From contig NZ_CP015405.2 of the NCBI RefSeq assembly GCF_001689125.2, positions 4,614,501 through 4,678,500 of the forward strand: DNA of 64,000 bases. Direction: 5' to 3'. The translations under genes and the position numbers were made by a program. The notes below the pieces were generated by a model. That model was given only the letters and a program-made list of their open reading frames with translations. It was not told the DNA's origin and ran no database searches. Every line of letters starts with the position of its first letter. Position 1 is the first letter of the stretch. The DNA comes from Blautia pseudococcoides (GTDB lineage: Bacteria > Bacillota > Clostridia > Lachnospirales > Lachnospiraceae). Positions 7,175-16,299 of the stretch are shown here, in pieces.

Positions 7175-8494
7175 ATGCAGAAACACAAAAATGGAAGCTT
7201 CACCAATTCCCTGGGCTTTGTACTGGCCTGTGTGGGGTCTGCGGTGGGGCTTGGGAACATCTGGATGTTCCCTTACAGACTGGGAGAATACGGGGGCGCG
7301 GCTTTTTTGATCCCCTATCTCATCTTTATCTGCCTGTTTGGCTTTGTAGGCCTTTCGGCTGAATTTGCCATAGGACGAAGGGCCGGAACAGGAACGCTGG
7401 GGTCTTATGAATACTGCTGGGCATCCAGAAAGAAGGGGACAGTTGGAAAAGTGCTGGGCTGGATCCCTCTTTTGGGATCTATGGGGATCGCTATCGGTTA
7501 TTCTATCATCATCGGCTGGGTGCTCCGTTTCCTGGCGGGCTCTGTGACGAATGTGGTGCTCACAGAGGATTCCGCTGAATTTTTCGGTCAGGTCACTGCG
7601 AATATGAAGAATCTGCCCTGGCATATGATTGTGATCGCAATTACAGTGATCATTTTGATCACAGGCGCGGCAAGCCAGATTGAGAAAGCGAACAAAATAC
7701 TGATGCCTTTGTTTTTTATCCTCTTTGCCATTCTGGCGGTGAGGGTGTTCTTTCTGCCGGGGTCCCATGAGGGATACCGCTTCCTGTTTGTGCCAAAGTG
7801 GGAGGCACTGGCAAAGGTGGATACCTGGGTCATGGCTATGGGGCAGGCTTTCTTCTCCCTGTCTATTACCGGTTCAGGAATGATCGTTTATGGCTCTTAC
7901 CTGAGCAAAAAGGAGGATATCCCCAAGTCCTCCATACAGACAGCGGTTTTTGATACCATTGCGGCTATGCTGGCAGCGCTGGCTATTATGCCGGCTGTGT
8001 TTGCGTTTGGGATTGAACCATCCGCAGGGCCGTCCCTGATGTTCATCACGATCCCGAACATCTTCAAGCAGATGCCAATGGGACGACTGTTTGCTGTTAT
8101 CTTCTTCCTTTCCGTATGCTTTGCGGGAATTACATCCCTCATCAATATGTTTGAGGCGGTGATCGAGAGCTGGCAGCATAAGTTCAGCTTCCAGAGGACA
8201 AAAGCAGTTGCCCTCTGCGGCGGGGTTGCGCTGGCGGTGGGGCTGTTTCTGGAAGAGGAGTCAAAAGTGGGGCACTGGATGGATTTTATCACCATTATCA
8301 TTGTGCCGTTCGGCGCCGTGCTGGGTGCGGTCTCCATCTACTATATCCTTGGATTTGACAAGATAAAGGAGGAACTGGAGGAGGGCAGGAAGAAACCCCT
8401 GCCAAAAGCTTTCCAAGTGGCTGCAAAGTATCTGTACGTGCCTCTTGCGGTGATTGTGTTTATCCTGGGTCTTATCTACAAAGGGATTGGATAA
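7175..8494 (+). CDS. Neurotransmitter:sodium symporter (SNF) family transporter
   Basis: A 439-residue membrane protein preceded by GGAGGAG. The signature at the first helix, VGSAVGLGNIWMFPYRLGEY, contains the unwound sodium and substrate site of the LeuT fold. About 11 hydrophobic segments follow, matching the shorter bacterial NSS branch. It would couple Na+ influx to uptake of an amino acid or similar small molecule, which cannot be named from sequence. It stands alone, convergent with the YesN-type regulator gene. Confidence 0.9.
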   Translation: MQKHKNGSFTNSLGFVLACVGSAVGLGNIWMFPYRLGEYGGAAFLIPYLIFICLFGFVGLSAEFAIGRRAGTGTLGSYEYCWASRKKGTVGKVLGWIPLLGSMGIAIGYSIIIGWVLRFLAGSVTNVVLTEDSAEFFGQVTANMKNLPWHMIVIAITVIILITGAASQIEKANKILMPLFFILFAILAVRVFFLPGSHEGYRFLFVPKWEALAKVDTWVMAMGQAFFSLSITGSGMIVYGSYLSKKEDIPKSSIQTAVFDTIAAMLAALAIMPAVFAFGIEPSAGPSLMFITIPNIFKQMPMGRLFAVIFFLSVCFAGITSLINMFEAVIESWQHKFSFQRTKAVALCGGVALAVGLFLEEESKVGHWMDFITIIIVPFGAVLGAVSIYYILGFDKIKEELEEGRKKPLPKAFQVAAKYLYVPLAVIVFILGLIYKGIG

Positions 8495-8514
8495 AGATTT
8501 TTAACTATAGTTTT

Positions 8515-10116
8515 TTATATTTCGGAATGCTGCTCTCTGTATGCGGAGGGTGACATTCCGATTTTCTTTTTAAAGCTGTTGCTGAAATAATACTGGTTGG
8601 CGTACCCGCACCGGATACTGATCTCTTTCAGGGACAGGTTGGAGCTTTTCAGATATTGGCAGGCAGCTTCTGTCCGCTGGGCGGCTATGGTGTCGCTGAT
8701 ACTCTGCCCATATACTTTTTTAAAAAGTGCGCTGAGATACGCCGGGCTTACACCTGCATGTCCTGCAATATCGTTTAGACAGAGGGTGTTGTCCTCAAAG
8801 TTTTCCCTGATGTAGCTAAGTACCAGCCCGCAGATCTGGTCATGGTAAGTCTGGAGTGAGGTGTCCAGCTTTTGGCAGACCTGAAGGCAGAGGTGATTCA
8901 TCCATTTATAGAATTCCTCATAGGTATTGAAAAGTTCAAAATGGTTGTAAACAGAGATGATATCATGTTCCAGGTCCCCGGTGTCAATGTTCAGCTCGTA
9001 TAAGAATTTCAGGATCCGTCCCAGAAGAGAGTATATCCTTACGAATACAATGTTCTTGGTCTGGTATTTCAGGGAGATCTCCTGGAAAAATCCACGGAGC
9101 CATTCCTCAATGGCAGGCGCGTTTTTCTGGCACAGGAGACGGATAAGTTCCTCCTCTTTCGATTCGGAGAAGGAGAAAAGGCTGAATTCCCGGCCGAGAG
9201 CCTCCCGTGCGTCAAAGATATTTTTGTGAGGAAAGAAAAAACGGTATTTCAGTGCGTGGGAGGCATTTTCATAGGAGATATGTAGATTCCAGAAATCCTC
9301 CACCACAGTGCCGATGCCTACATTCAGAGAAAAAAGTCCTTCCCGGTACTTTTCCATCAGCCCCAGGACCGCTTTGTGGGCAGCCTGGAGAAAATGATTG
9401 GAACTGCTTGTGTTCTGTGCAAGGATGGCGATCACGCCGTTGAATTCTTTTACAAAGTAAACCTGCCCGAAAACGGCGCACTGTTCCGCTAACAAGTCAC
9501 ACACGTTCAAAAGTTCGATCTGGTATTGGGTGATGCCCAGTTCATCTTCCGCGGAGGAGGCATTTTCCACCTCCAGTTTCAGAACATTAAAGCAGGAGAA
9601 GTCAAGGTTTAAGTTCAGGTATCCGGGATAGCGCCCCAGATGGGCAGCGGCGTCCTTGCCGGAATAATGAAGCAGGTCTGTGAAGAATTTTTCTGTCATC
9701 AGGGGGCGGCTCTGCTCCACAAGTTCCCGGTTGTGCCGTTCCCTGTCAATGATGCTGAAGGCATTGCGTATTTTTTCCGTGAGATAGCTGTAGTCCAGAG
9801 GCTTTTCAATATAGTCACAGACGCCCAGACGGATGGCGCGTTTGGCGTACTCGAACTTGTCATAGGCGCTGATCAGGATGATTTTTACCAGGGGATTCAT
9901 GGACAGGGCAAGGCTGCTCATGGAGATTCCGTCCAGGTTGGGCATTTCAATATCAGAGATGATCAAATCCACAGGGGCACGCCGCATGGATTCTATGGCG
10001 GAATCCCCGTTGTTCTCCACGTGGATGACTTCCGCGTCCAGAAGCTCCCAGTCTATATTTTGGACAATACCCTCAGAGGAGAGGGTATTGTCATCCACGA
10101 TCATTACTTTCTTCAT
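8515..10116 (-). CDS. YesN-type response regulator with AraC DNA-binding domain
   Basis: Start MKKVMIVDDN at 10116, overlapping the kinase gene by 26 bases. The protein has 533 residues. The receiver domain (1-125) has Asp55 in LIISDIEMP as the phosphoacceptor. A long middle region of a kind typical of this class follows. Two AraC-type helix-turn-helix motifs lie at the end (LNDIAGHAGVSPAYLSALFK and the later ISIRCGYANQYYFSNSFKK). With the adjoining kinase it forms a YesMN-type pair. The sugar ABC operon lies just upstream in the opposite orientation, so it most likely activates that operon. Confidence 0.92.
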   Translation of the reverse strand: MKKVMIVDDNTLSSEGIVQNIDWELLDAEVIHVENNGDSAIESMRRAPVDLIISDIEMPNLDGISMSSLALSMNPLVKIILISAYDKFEYAKRAIRLGVCDYIEKPLDYSYLTEKIRNAFSIIDRERHNRELVEQSRPLMTEKFFTDLLHYSGKDAAAHLGRYPGYLNLNLDFSCFNVLKLEVENASSAEDELGITQYQIELLNVCDLLAEQCAVFGQVYFVKEFNGVIAILAQNTSSSNHFLQAAHKAVLGLMEKYREGLFSLNVGIGTVVEDFWNLHISYENASHALKYRFFFPHKNIFDAREALGREFSLFSFSESKEEELIRLLCQKNAPAIEEWLRGFFQEISLKYQTKNIVFVRIYSLLGRILKFLYELNIDTGDLEHDIISVYNHFELFNTYEEFYKWMNHLCLQVCQKLDTSLQTYHDQICGLVLSYIRENFEDNTLCLNDIAGHAGVSPAYLSALFKKVYGQSISDTIAAQRTEAACQYLKSSNLSLKEISIRCGYANQYYFSNSFKKKIGMSPSAYREQHSEI

Positions 10117-11917
10117 CGCTGTCCTCCATCTGTTCAAATGTAATTATTATTTTTGTTCCCTGATTCAGCCTGCTTTCCACGTGAACGGTTCCGTTTCCGA
10201 AGGAAGGGCTGGAGAGTCTTTTGTTTACGTTTCCGATGCCGAAGTGTTTCTGATGATCAACGGTTTTGTTTTTCAGAGTGGCCCGCAGTTCTTCCAGCTG
10301 TCTGGGCGCAATACCGGCTCCGCTGTCGGTTATGGTAATAATGACCGTATCATCACCGTAAGAGACATCCAGGGATATGTGTACGCAGGGGGTCTGCCGG
10401 GAGATACCGTGCTGAATGCTGTTTTCCAGAAACGGCTGCAGGGTAAAGCGGCATATGAGGAAGTTCTGGATACCGTCCTCCGCATGGATTTCCCAGGTCA
10501 GGCTGTCTTTGTGGCACAGCTTTTCCATTTCCAGATACAGGCGGGCGATCTCAAGCTCGTCCTCAATGCGGATCAGGTCTCCGGATTTGCGCAGGGTAAG
10601 GCGGTAAAACTGCGTGAGGTCTGAAATCATCTGCTCCGCAGTTTCAAGTCGTCTAAGGCTGATACAGGTCTTCACGGATCCCAGGATGTTGTAGAGAAAA
10701 TGCGGGTTGATCTGGGACTGGAGTAGCTGGTATTTCAGCCGTTCCTCCGAGAGGGAGAGTTCCAGGATGGAATCCATATTTTGATTCAGGGATTCCTGCA
10801 TGTTCCGAAACGTGACCCCAAGGCGGTCAATCTCGTCATAAGAGGAGGGGGACTTTGCAGGGGGTGCCAGCTCCGGAACGGTGTAGTGTGCGCTTTTTCC
10901 CAGATGGAAGGTTTCCATGGCCAGGGATAGCTTTTTTAACCTTTTTGCCAGGTTGCCCGAAATCATGATGATGACAAGAACCGTAAGCGGCAGGGACACC
11001 AGCAGGGTGAATACAAGGGTCTTCAGAAGAATCTGGGTGTTTTTCCTTATGTAGCTGCCGGGGATCTCCGTAACATGATACCAGCCGTTGTCCAGCCTTG
11101 CTGTGTGATAACTGATATCTCCTTCCTTTAAGGTGCCTGTCTCTTCTTTTGTGATCAGGTTCAGGGTATCTGCATCCAGGGAAGTGCCGCAGAGGGCCCC
11201 ATGGCTGTGCGCCATGATAGTGCCGTCCTCTGCCGCAAGATAGCTTGTGATGTCCGTATCGCTGAAGGTATCGGCAAGGGCGTCGGAGAATTCAGAGGGG
11301 TCTATGAGGATGGTATAAGCATACTCTGTGGCACCGGTGCCCTGGTTGCGCAGAAGCCGGCAGCACACGAGTACATCCCTTGCGGTATAACCTTCGGACA
11401 GGATGAAAGGGATCTGCATATCGGGATGGTAGAACCAGATGGAGTCCGTGCCGGGATTAAGCCTCTTTTTTTCGGGAATGCGGAAGCTTTCCAGTTCCTC
11501 CAGGGGATAAAAGTAAAGGCCTTCGTCTGCCCCTGTCTGATCCCGGGGCAGAAATATGGAAATATGATAATAGCCAAAGGTTGTCTTAAACATGGAGATA
11601 TCGTTTCTCACACTGCCGAATACAGACAGGGACTGCGTGGAGGAACTGTCTGTCTGTGACAGGGTGTACATATCATACTGAATGGAATCGGCTACATTTT
11701 CCGTCTGCCGTATGCGGTCATTCATCTGGACATTCAACTGGTCATCTGCCAGGAGCGCAGAGGTCATGATCTTATCCTCCGCAATCTGATAAGTTACATG
11801 ATAGAAGATAAAACCAATGATGCCCAGGGGCAGCAGCGTGCAGATGAGAAAGGCCAGCAGCAGCTTTGCCTGAAAATGGGAAAAGACGGACCTTATCCGG
11901 TCAGAGTATTTTTTCAT
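10091..11917 (-). CDS. YesM-type sensor histidine kinase
   Basis: A 608-residue protein. Membrane helix 1 (about 17-38) is followed by an extracytoplasmic sensor of about 250 residues, probably a Cache-type domain, and helix 2 (about 295-320, FTLLVSLPLTVLVIIMISG). A HAMP linker then leads to the His_kinase block LLQSQINPHFLYNIL, whose histidine is phosphorylated, and an HATPase_c domain (ENSIQHGI, DSGAGI, GIGNVNKRL). It probably senses an extracellular sugar or a loaded binding protein. Its gene overlaps the regulator gene and diverges from the binding-protein operon 190 bases away. Confidence 0.92.
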   Translation of the reverse strand: MKKYSDRIRSVFSHFQAKLLLAFLICTLLPLGIIGFIFYHVTYQIAEDKIMTSALLADDQLNVQMNDRIRQTENVADSIQYDMYTLSQTDSSSTQSLSVFGSVRNDISMFKTTFGYYHISIFLPRDQTGADEGLYFYPLEELESFRIPEKKRLNPGTDSIWFYHPDMQIPFILSEGYTARDVLVCCRLLRNQGTGATEYAYTILIDPSEFSDALADTFSDTDITSYLAAEDGTIMAHSHGALCGTSLDADTLNLITKEETGTLKEGDISYHTARLDNGWYHVTEIPGSYIRKNTQILLKTLVFTLLVSLPLTVLVIIMISGNLAKRLKKLSLAMETFHLGKSAHYTVPELAPPAKSPSSYDEIDRLGVTFRNMQESLNQNMDSILELSLSEERLKYQLLQSQINPHFLYNILGSVKTCISLRRLETAEQMISDLTQFYRLTLRKSGDLIRIEDELEIARLYLEMEKLCHKDSLTWEIHAEDGIQNFLICRFTLQPFLENSIQHGISRQTPCVHISLDVSYGDDTVIITITDSGAGIAPRQLEELRATLKNKTVDHQKHFGIGNVNKRLSSPSFGNGTVHVESRLNQGTKIIITFEQMEDSDEESNDRG

Positions 11918-12109
11918 AACGGACTCCTTTTTCCTTTGTTTTAGTGATTTTCATTATAGAACACAGGCAATCCCCATTTCAACAGAGATAAAAATAATAT
12001 AAACGAATCAAAAAATATTGTATTTAGAAAAAGGGTTATCTCTGGTATTTTTATGCTATCAATAAAAAATGCAGACGGCACGAATGAAAATGCCGGAAAT
12101 GGAGGAAGT

Positions 12110-13354
12110 ATGAAGAAAAAGACAGTAAGTGTATTACTCACAGTGACAATGGCGGCCGGACTGCTGGCAGGCTGCGGCGGAAATTCCAGTGATGCCCAGG
12201 GGGATCATGAATTGACCCTCTACAGTATCAACACCACGGACCCTGACTTTGATGAATGGCAGAAAAATGTGGAAGATGCCACAGGGCTGAAGCTCAATGT
12301 CATTGCAGCACCCACGGATTCCGATACACGTCAGCAGAAGATCACCACCATCCTCTCCACAGGCGACAGCAGTGTGGATATTATAGAGATCAATGATGAG
12401 ATGAGCGCTTCATTTAAAAATTCCGGCTGGCTGGAGGGGTTGAATGATACGGTTATGACAGAGGATATCCGGAGTGAGTTCCCGCAGGGTTATCTGGAAG
12501 ACATGATCACAGACAAAGACGGAAACATTGTGGGCGTGCCCGGATATTCCGGATATCTGGCTTTCTGGGTCAACCAGGAGATCATGGACCAGGTGGGTAT
12601 TACATCCATTGACACCAAGGAAGATTTCATGAAATATATGGAAGCTGTTTCAAAGGACGGCAGATACGGATACGGCGGTTCCTGGGAAAAGACCTATGTA
12701 TTTAATGAGGTTGCCCAGTTTGTCAACATGTTCGGCGGCGACTATTTTGACTGGACTAACCCGGCAAACAAAGAGGCCATCCGGTTCCTGCATGACATGG
12801 TACAGAACGGACAGACACCGATTGACCAGATCGCTGATAAATATGAGCAGATGAATCCAAAGGCCAATGACGGAAAATACGGAAGCTGGTTCATGTGGGG
12901 GCTGGGAACAGACTACGAGAAGGCGGATATGCTTGGCGAGGATAAGATACATATGGCAATGGTCCCTGATTTCAGCGGAAAGGGTGAGCGCGCCATCTTT
13001 ACGGATTCCTGGAGTTATGTGCTGAACAAGGCCTCCAAGAACAAGGAGGCAGCAGAGAAATTTCTGAAATATATGGCTGAGGAGGGCGGTATGGAAGCAT
13101 CCTACAAGGCATTTGACCGCTATCCTGCCAGGGCTGATGTGGCTGCAAAGGTGGTGCCGGACACGGACCCCGCAAAGGAGATGTACAGCAGATATGCAGA
13201 GGAATGCAAGGTACAGGGACGTCCCATGCTTCCTCAGACCATGGAATTCATTACCGATATGGGAACTATTTACCAGTCCTGTATGAAAGATGAGATCACT
13301 GTGGATGATTTCTGCAAAAAGGCACAGGAGCTGGTGGATAAGTACAGGAAATAA
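12110..13354 (+). CDS. ABC sugar-binding lipoprotein, first copy
   Basis: I choose ATG 12110, 20 codons inside a longer frame, because GGAGG precedes it and a lipoprotein signal starts there (MKKKTVSVLL, lipobox LLAGC with Cys22). The mature part is a type 1 family extracellular solute-binding protein of about 390 residues (ITTILSTGDSSVDIIEINDE, and NKASKNKEAAEKFLKYMA near the end). It would capture an oligosaccharide and deliver it to the two permeases downstream. A terminator-like hairpin after this gene suggests it is made in excess. A paralogue is encoded at 16300. Confidence 0.92.
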   Translation: MKKKTVSVLLTVTMAAGLLAGCGGNSSDAQGDHELTLYSINTTDPDFDEWQKNVEDATGLKLNVIAAPTDSDTRQQKITTILSTGDSSVDIIEINDEMSASFKNSGWLEGLNDTVMTEDIRSEFPQGYLEDMITDKDGNIVGVPGYSGYLAFWVNQEIMDQVGITSIDTKEDFMKYMEAVSKDGRYGYGGSWEKTYVFNEVAQFVNMFGGDYFDWTNPANKEAIRFLHDMVQNGQTPIDQIADKYEQMNPKANDGKYGSWFMWGLGTDYEKADMLGEDKIHMAMVPDFSGKGERAIFTDSWSYVLNKASKNKEAAEKFLKYMAEEGGMEASYKAFDRYPARADVAAKVVPDTDPAKEMYSRYAEECKVQGRPMLPQTMEFITDMGTIYQSCMKDEITVDDFCKKAQELVDKYRK

Positions 13355-13364
13355 AGTCAGGTAC

Positions 13365-13402
13365 AGGCACCGCAGCAGATTCTTGTCCCGCGGTGCCTTT
13401 TT
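13365..13402 (+). terminator. Intra-operon terminator after the binding-protein gene
   Basis: AGGCACCGC (13365-13373) pairs with GCGGTGCCT (13390-13398) and runs into TTTT. Partial read-through here would give more binding protein than permease, a common arrangement in sugar ABC operons. Confidence 0.7.
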
Positions 13403-13418
13403 AGAGAGGAGGAGCCAA

Positions 13419-14297
13419 TTGACAATCAGTAAAAAATCAATGAAATGGATACCGTGGATCCTGATCCTGCCGGTTATTTTGATCCGTGGATTTACGACGC
13501 TGTATCCCATCGGGGCGACCCTGAAAAACAGCCTGTTTGACATTAAGGTGCTTTCAGGGGTCAATGAGTTTGTGGGACTCAGCAATTATGTCAATGTGTT
13601 TAAGGACCCCAAGATTATTTCGTCCATGAGCTTTACCGTGATTTTTGTGGTGGTATCCATGGTTTTCCATATTATCCTGGGCGTAGCCCTGGCCCTTATT
13701 CTGAACATGAAGTTTAAGGGGCGCAGGTTTTTAAGGACAATTGTGCTGATCCCCTGGGCTATGCCCGCAGTCGTCATCGGTATGGCGGCAAAATGGGGGT
13801 TCAACAATGATTATGGCATGATCAATGATTTTATCCGCCGGTTTGTGTCGGATTTCCAGTTTAACTGGCTGATCAATACCGGGTCTGCCAGGGCAGCGGT
13901 GATCGCCATGGACCTGTGGAAAGACCTGCCGTTCTTTGCCATACTGATACTGTCAGGCCTGCAGTTCATATCCGGGGATATCTATGAGGCTGCTAAAGTG
14001 GACGGCGCAAACGGTATACAGAGCTTTTTCAGGATCACACTTCCCCTGATCACGCGCAATGTGATCACCCTGTGTATTCCATTTACCCTTTGGAGGCTGA
14101 CCACCTTTGACCTGGTATATGCCATGACGTCAGGAGGACCGGGGGAGGACACGTCCCTGATCGCCTACAGGATCACCATGGAGGCATTCACCAACCTGAA
14201 TGTGGGGTACGCAGCCACGCTGGCGGTGATGCTGTTTATTGTGATGGCGCTGTTTTCCTGGTTCAATATAAAGGTTATGAGCAAGATGTCTGATTAG
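13419..14297 (+). CDS. ABC sugar transporter permease, MalF-like
   Basis: The best start is TTG 13419, with AGGAGG 6 bases upstream. ATG 13440 is the alternative, and the longer in-frame extension overlaps the previous gene without a ribosome site. The 292-residue protein has six predicted helices. The cytoplasmic EAA loop (EAAKVDGANGIQSFFRITLP) contacts the ATPase. It pairs with the next gene product to form the channel. No ATPase gene is in the operon, so a shared MsmK-type ATPase elsewhere is likely. Confidence 0.92.
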   Translation: MTISKKSMKWIPWILILPVILIRGFTTLYPIGATLKNSLFDIKVLSGVNEFVGLSNYVNVFKDPKIISSMSFTVIFVVVSMVFHIILGVALALILNMKFKGRRFLRTIVLIPWAMPAVVIGMAAKWGFNNDYGMINDFIRRFVSDFQFNWLINTGSARAAVIAMDLWKDLPFFAILILSGLQFISGDIYEAAKVDGANGIQSFFRITLPLITRNVITLCIPFTLWRLTTFDLVYAMTSGGPGEDTSLIAYRITMEAFTNLNVGYAATLAVMLFIVMALFSWFNIKVMSKMSD

Positions 14298-14307
14298 GAG
14301 GGTGAAC

Positions 14308-15162
14308 ATGAGAGATACCAAGAAATACAGAATTTACAGGGGATGTGTGACAGCCGGCAGATGGCTGCTGTTTGCAGTTGTGGCTTTTCTCATACTTTTT
14401 CCGGTGTACTGGATATTTATTTCCTCCATCACACCGCCGGGTGAACTGTTTCAGACGCCCATCCAGTATTTGCCGGAACATCCCACACTGGAAAGCTATA
14501 AATTTCTGATTGAAAATGTAGGATTACTTGCTAAAATAGGAAATACAGTATTAATTGTAGGCGTGACCCTGGTTGTCAGTACTGTGCTGTGCGCCATGGC
14601 TGCCTATGGATTTTCAAGGTTTCAGTCAAAGGCTGTCAGTATTTCGTTTGCGTTTATTATTGCTACCATGCTGATCCCTGAGGTGGTGACTGCCAGACCT
14701 TTATATGAGTTCATGCGCAAGGTGGGGCTGTATGATACCTATCCGGGACTTATCATTCTCTATATCAGTGCGGTGATCCCCTTTACTGTACTGATCCTCA
14801 GGAATTTTGTGTCAGAGATACCGGTATCCCTGGAGGAGGCGGCTGCTATAGACGGTGCCAGCTTTTCCCAGAGGCTGTTTCTGGTGGTCCTGCCACTGAT
14901 GAAGCCGGCCATTGCAACGGTGTGCATTATCAACTTTATCACATGCCTGAACAACTTTTTTACACCATTATATTACTCCAACGGCATTCAGGTGCTGTCC
15001 GTGGCTATTGTGCAGCTTCCGCTTCGGGACAATATGTACGGCGTGCCGTGGGATCTGGTAAGTTCAATGGGATGGATCATCCTTCTGCCGATCATTCTGT
15101 TTGTGGCGGTGTTTGAAAAACAGATCATGGACGGTATTATGGCAGGCGGAGTGAAAGCGTAA
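14308..15162 (+). CDS. ABC sugar transporter permease, MalG-like
   Basis: ATG 14308 has AGGAGG 6 bases upstream, overlapping the stop codon of the previous gene; a GTG two codons earlier is too close to it. The 284-residue protein has six helices and the EAA motif EEAAAIDGASFSQRLFLVVL, as in carbohydrate uptake 1 permeases. It forms a heterodimer with the product of the previous gene. Its end is 17 bases before the GH172 gene, so transport and hydrolysis are co-expressed. Confidence 0.92.
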   Translation: MRDTKKYRIYRGCVTAGRWLLFAVVAFLILFPVYWIFISSITPPGELFQTPIQYLPEHPTLESYKFLIENVGLLAKIGNTVLIVGVTLVVSTVLCAMAAYGFSRFQSKAVSISFAFIIATMLIPEVVTARPLYEFMRKVGLYDTYPGLIILYISAVIPFTVLILRNFVSEIPVSLEEAAAIDGASFSQRLFLVVLPLMKPAIATVCIINFITCLNNFFTPLYYSNGIQVLSVAIVQLPLRDNMYGVPWDLVSSMGWIILLPIILFVAVFEKQIMDGIMAGGVKA

Positions 15163-15179
15163 ACAGGGAGGAAAAGAAT

Positions 15180-16289
15180 ATGTTTGATTTTACAGGAGGA
15201 AGTCTGGGAACACTGGCGTATGCCAAGCATGGAAAGAGCAGAGCCATTAATGCGGAGAACCCCACAGGGGAAAAGGGAAAGGGCGGAATGGCGGCAAGCC
15301 ATCTGGGCCCTTCCAGAAAGGGCAGCCCCTGCCTTCATGACATAAAAAGCGGGGAAACGGTAACCCTGGCCGAGATGGAGGGACCGGGCGTGATCAACCA
15401 TATCTGGGTCACAGTGACGGACAAGACCACAGAGGCGGACTGCTTTGTGCTCCGTGACCTGGTGCTGCGCATGTACTGGGATGATGAGACAGAGCCGTCT
15501 GTGGAAAGTCCTCTGGGGGATTTCTTCTGCTGCGGATTTGGCAGGGAATGCACTGTCAATTCCCTTCCCATGGCAGTGGTGCCGAGCCGGGGGATGAACT
15601 GCTATTTTCAAATGCCCTTCCGCAAAAAGGCCAGGATCACGCTGGAGAACCAGCATGCAAATCCCATTCCCGCATTTTTCTATCAGGTGGATTACTGCCT
15701 GTATGATACACTGCCGGATGATATTTCCTATTTTCATGCTCAGTGGAGAAGGGAGAGGATCACAAAACTCCGGGAAGATTATGTGATCCTTGACAATGTA
15801 AAAGGAAAGGGACACTATGTGGGAACATATATGGCGCTGACCACACTGGAACGTTACTGGTGGGGGGAAGGGGAGATCAAGTTCTATCTGGACGGGGATG
15901 AGGCCTATCCCACCATCTGCGGTACGGGGACAGAGGACTATTTCGGCGGCTCCTGGAGCTTCGCCGGGCAGGTGGACGGCAGGACTGTGGAGCAGAATTA
16001 CTGCACCCCGTATCTGGGCTATCCTTATTATTCCGCCCATGATACGGCGGTCCATAACTTTTACCACAATGATGACTGTCCGCCCATGAGAGGTTTTTAC
16101 AGGTGGCATATCCAGGACCCTGTCTGCTTTGAGGAGGATTTGCGTGTGACCATACAGCAGATCGGTGTGGGCCACAGGGGATTGTTTGAACGGCAGGATG
16201 ATGTTGCCAGTGTGGCGTATTGGTATCAGGCAGAACCACACAATACCTTTCCGGTTCTGATGGAGAAAGAGGAGCGCTGGCCAAGATAA
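15180..16289 (+). CDS. GH172 family glycoside hydrolase (DUF2961)
   Basis: A 369-residue protein with no signal peptide, so cytoplasmic. Family landmarks are EGPGVINHIWVT, ESPLGDFFCCGFG and GTGTEDYFGGSW, where Glu252 corresponds to a catalytic-type glutamate. Characterised GH172 members cleave alpha-D-fructofuranosides (difructose anhydride I) or alpha-D-arabinofuranosides. The enzyme sits between the permease genes and a second binding-protein gene, so the imported sugar is probably a furanoside-containing oligosaccharide cut after uptake. The exact substrate cannot be read from the sequence. Confidence 0.88.
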   Translation: MFDFTGGSLGTLAYAKHGKSRAINAENPTGEKGKGGMAASHLGPSRKGSPCLHDIKSGETVTLAEMEGPGVINHIWVTVTDKTTEADCFVLRDLVLRMYWDDETEPSVESPLGDFFCCGFGRECTVNSLPMAVVPSRGMNCYFQMPFRKKARITLENQHANPIPAFFYQVDYCLYDTLPDDISYFHAQWRRERITKLREDYVILDNVKGKGHYVGTYMALTTLERYWWGEGEIKFYLDGDEAYPTICGTGTEDYFGGSWSFAGQVDGRTVEQNYCTPYLGYPYYSAHDTAVHNFYHNDDCPPMRGFYRWHIQDPVCFEEDLRVTIQQIGVGHRGLFERQDDVASVAYWYQAEPHNTFPVLMEKEERWPR

Positions 16290-16299
16290 GGTGTAAAAG

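Noticed and set aside
12650..13585. A 311-residue minus-strand gene opposite the sugar operon
   Set aside because: Shadow of the binding-protein and permease genes, His/Leu-rich and without a start site.
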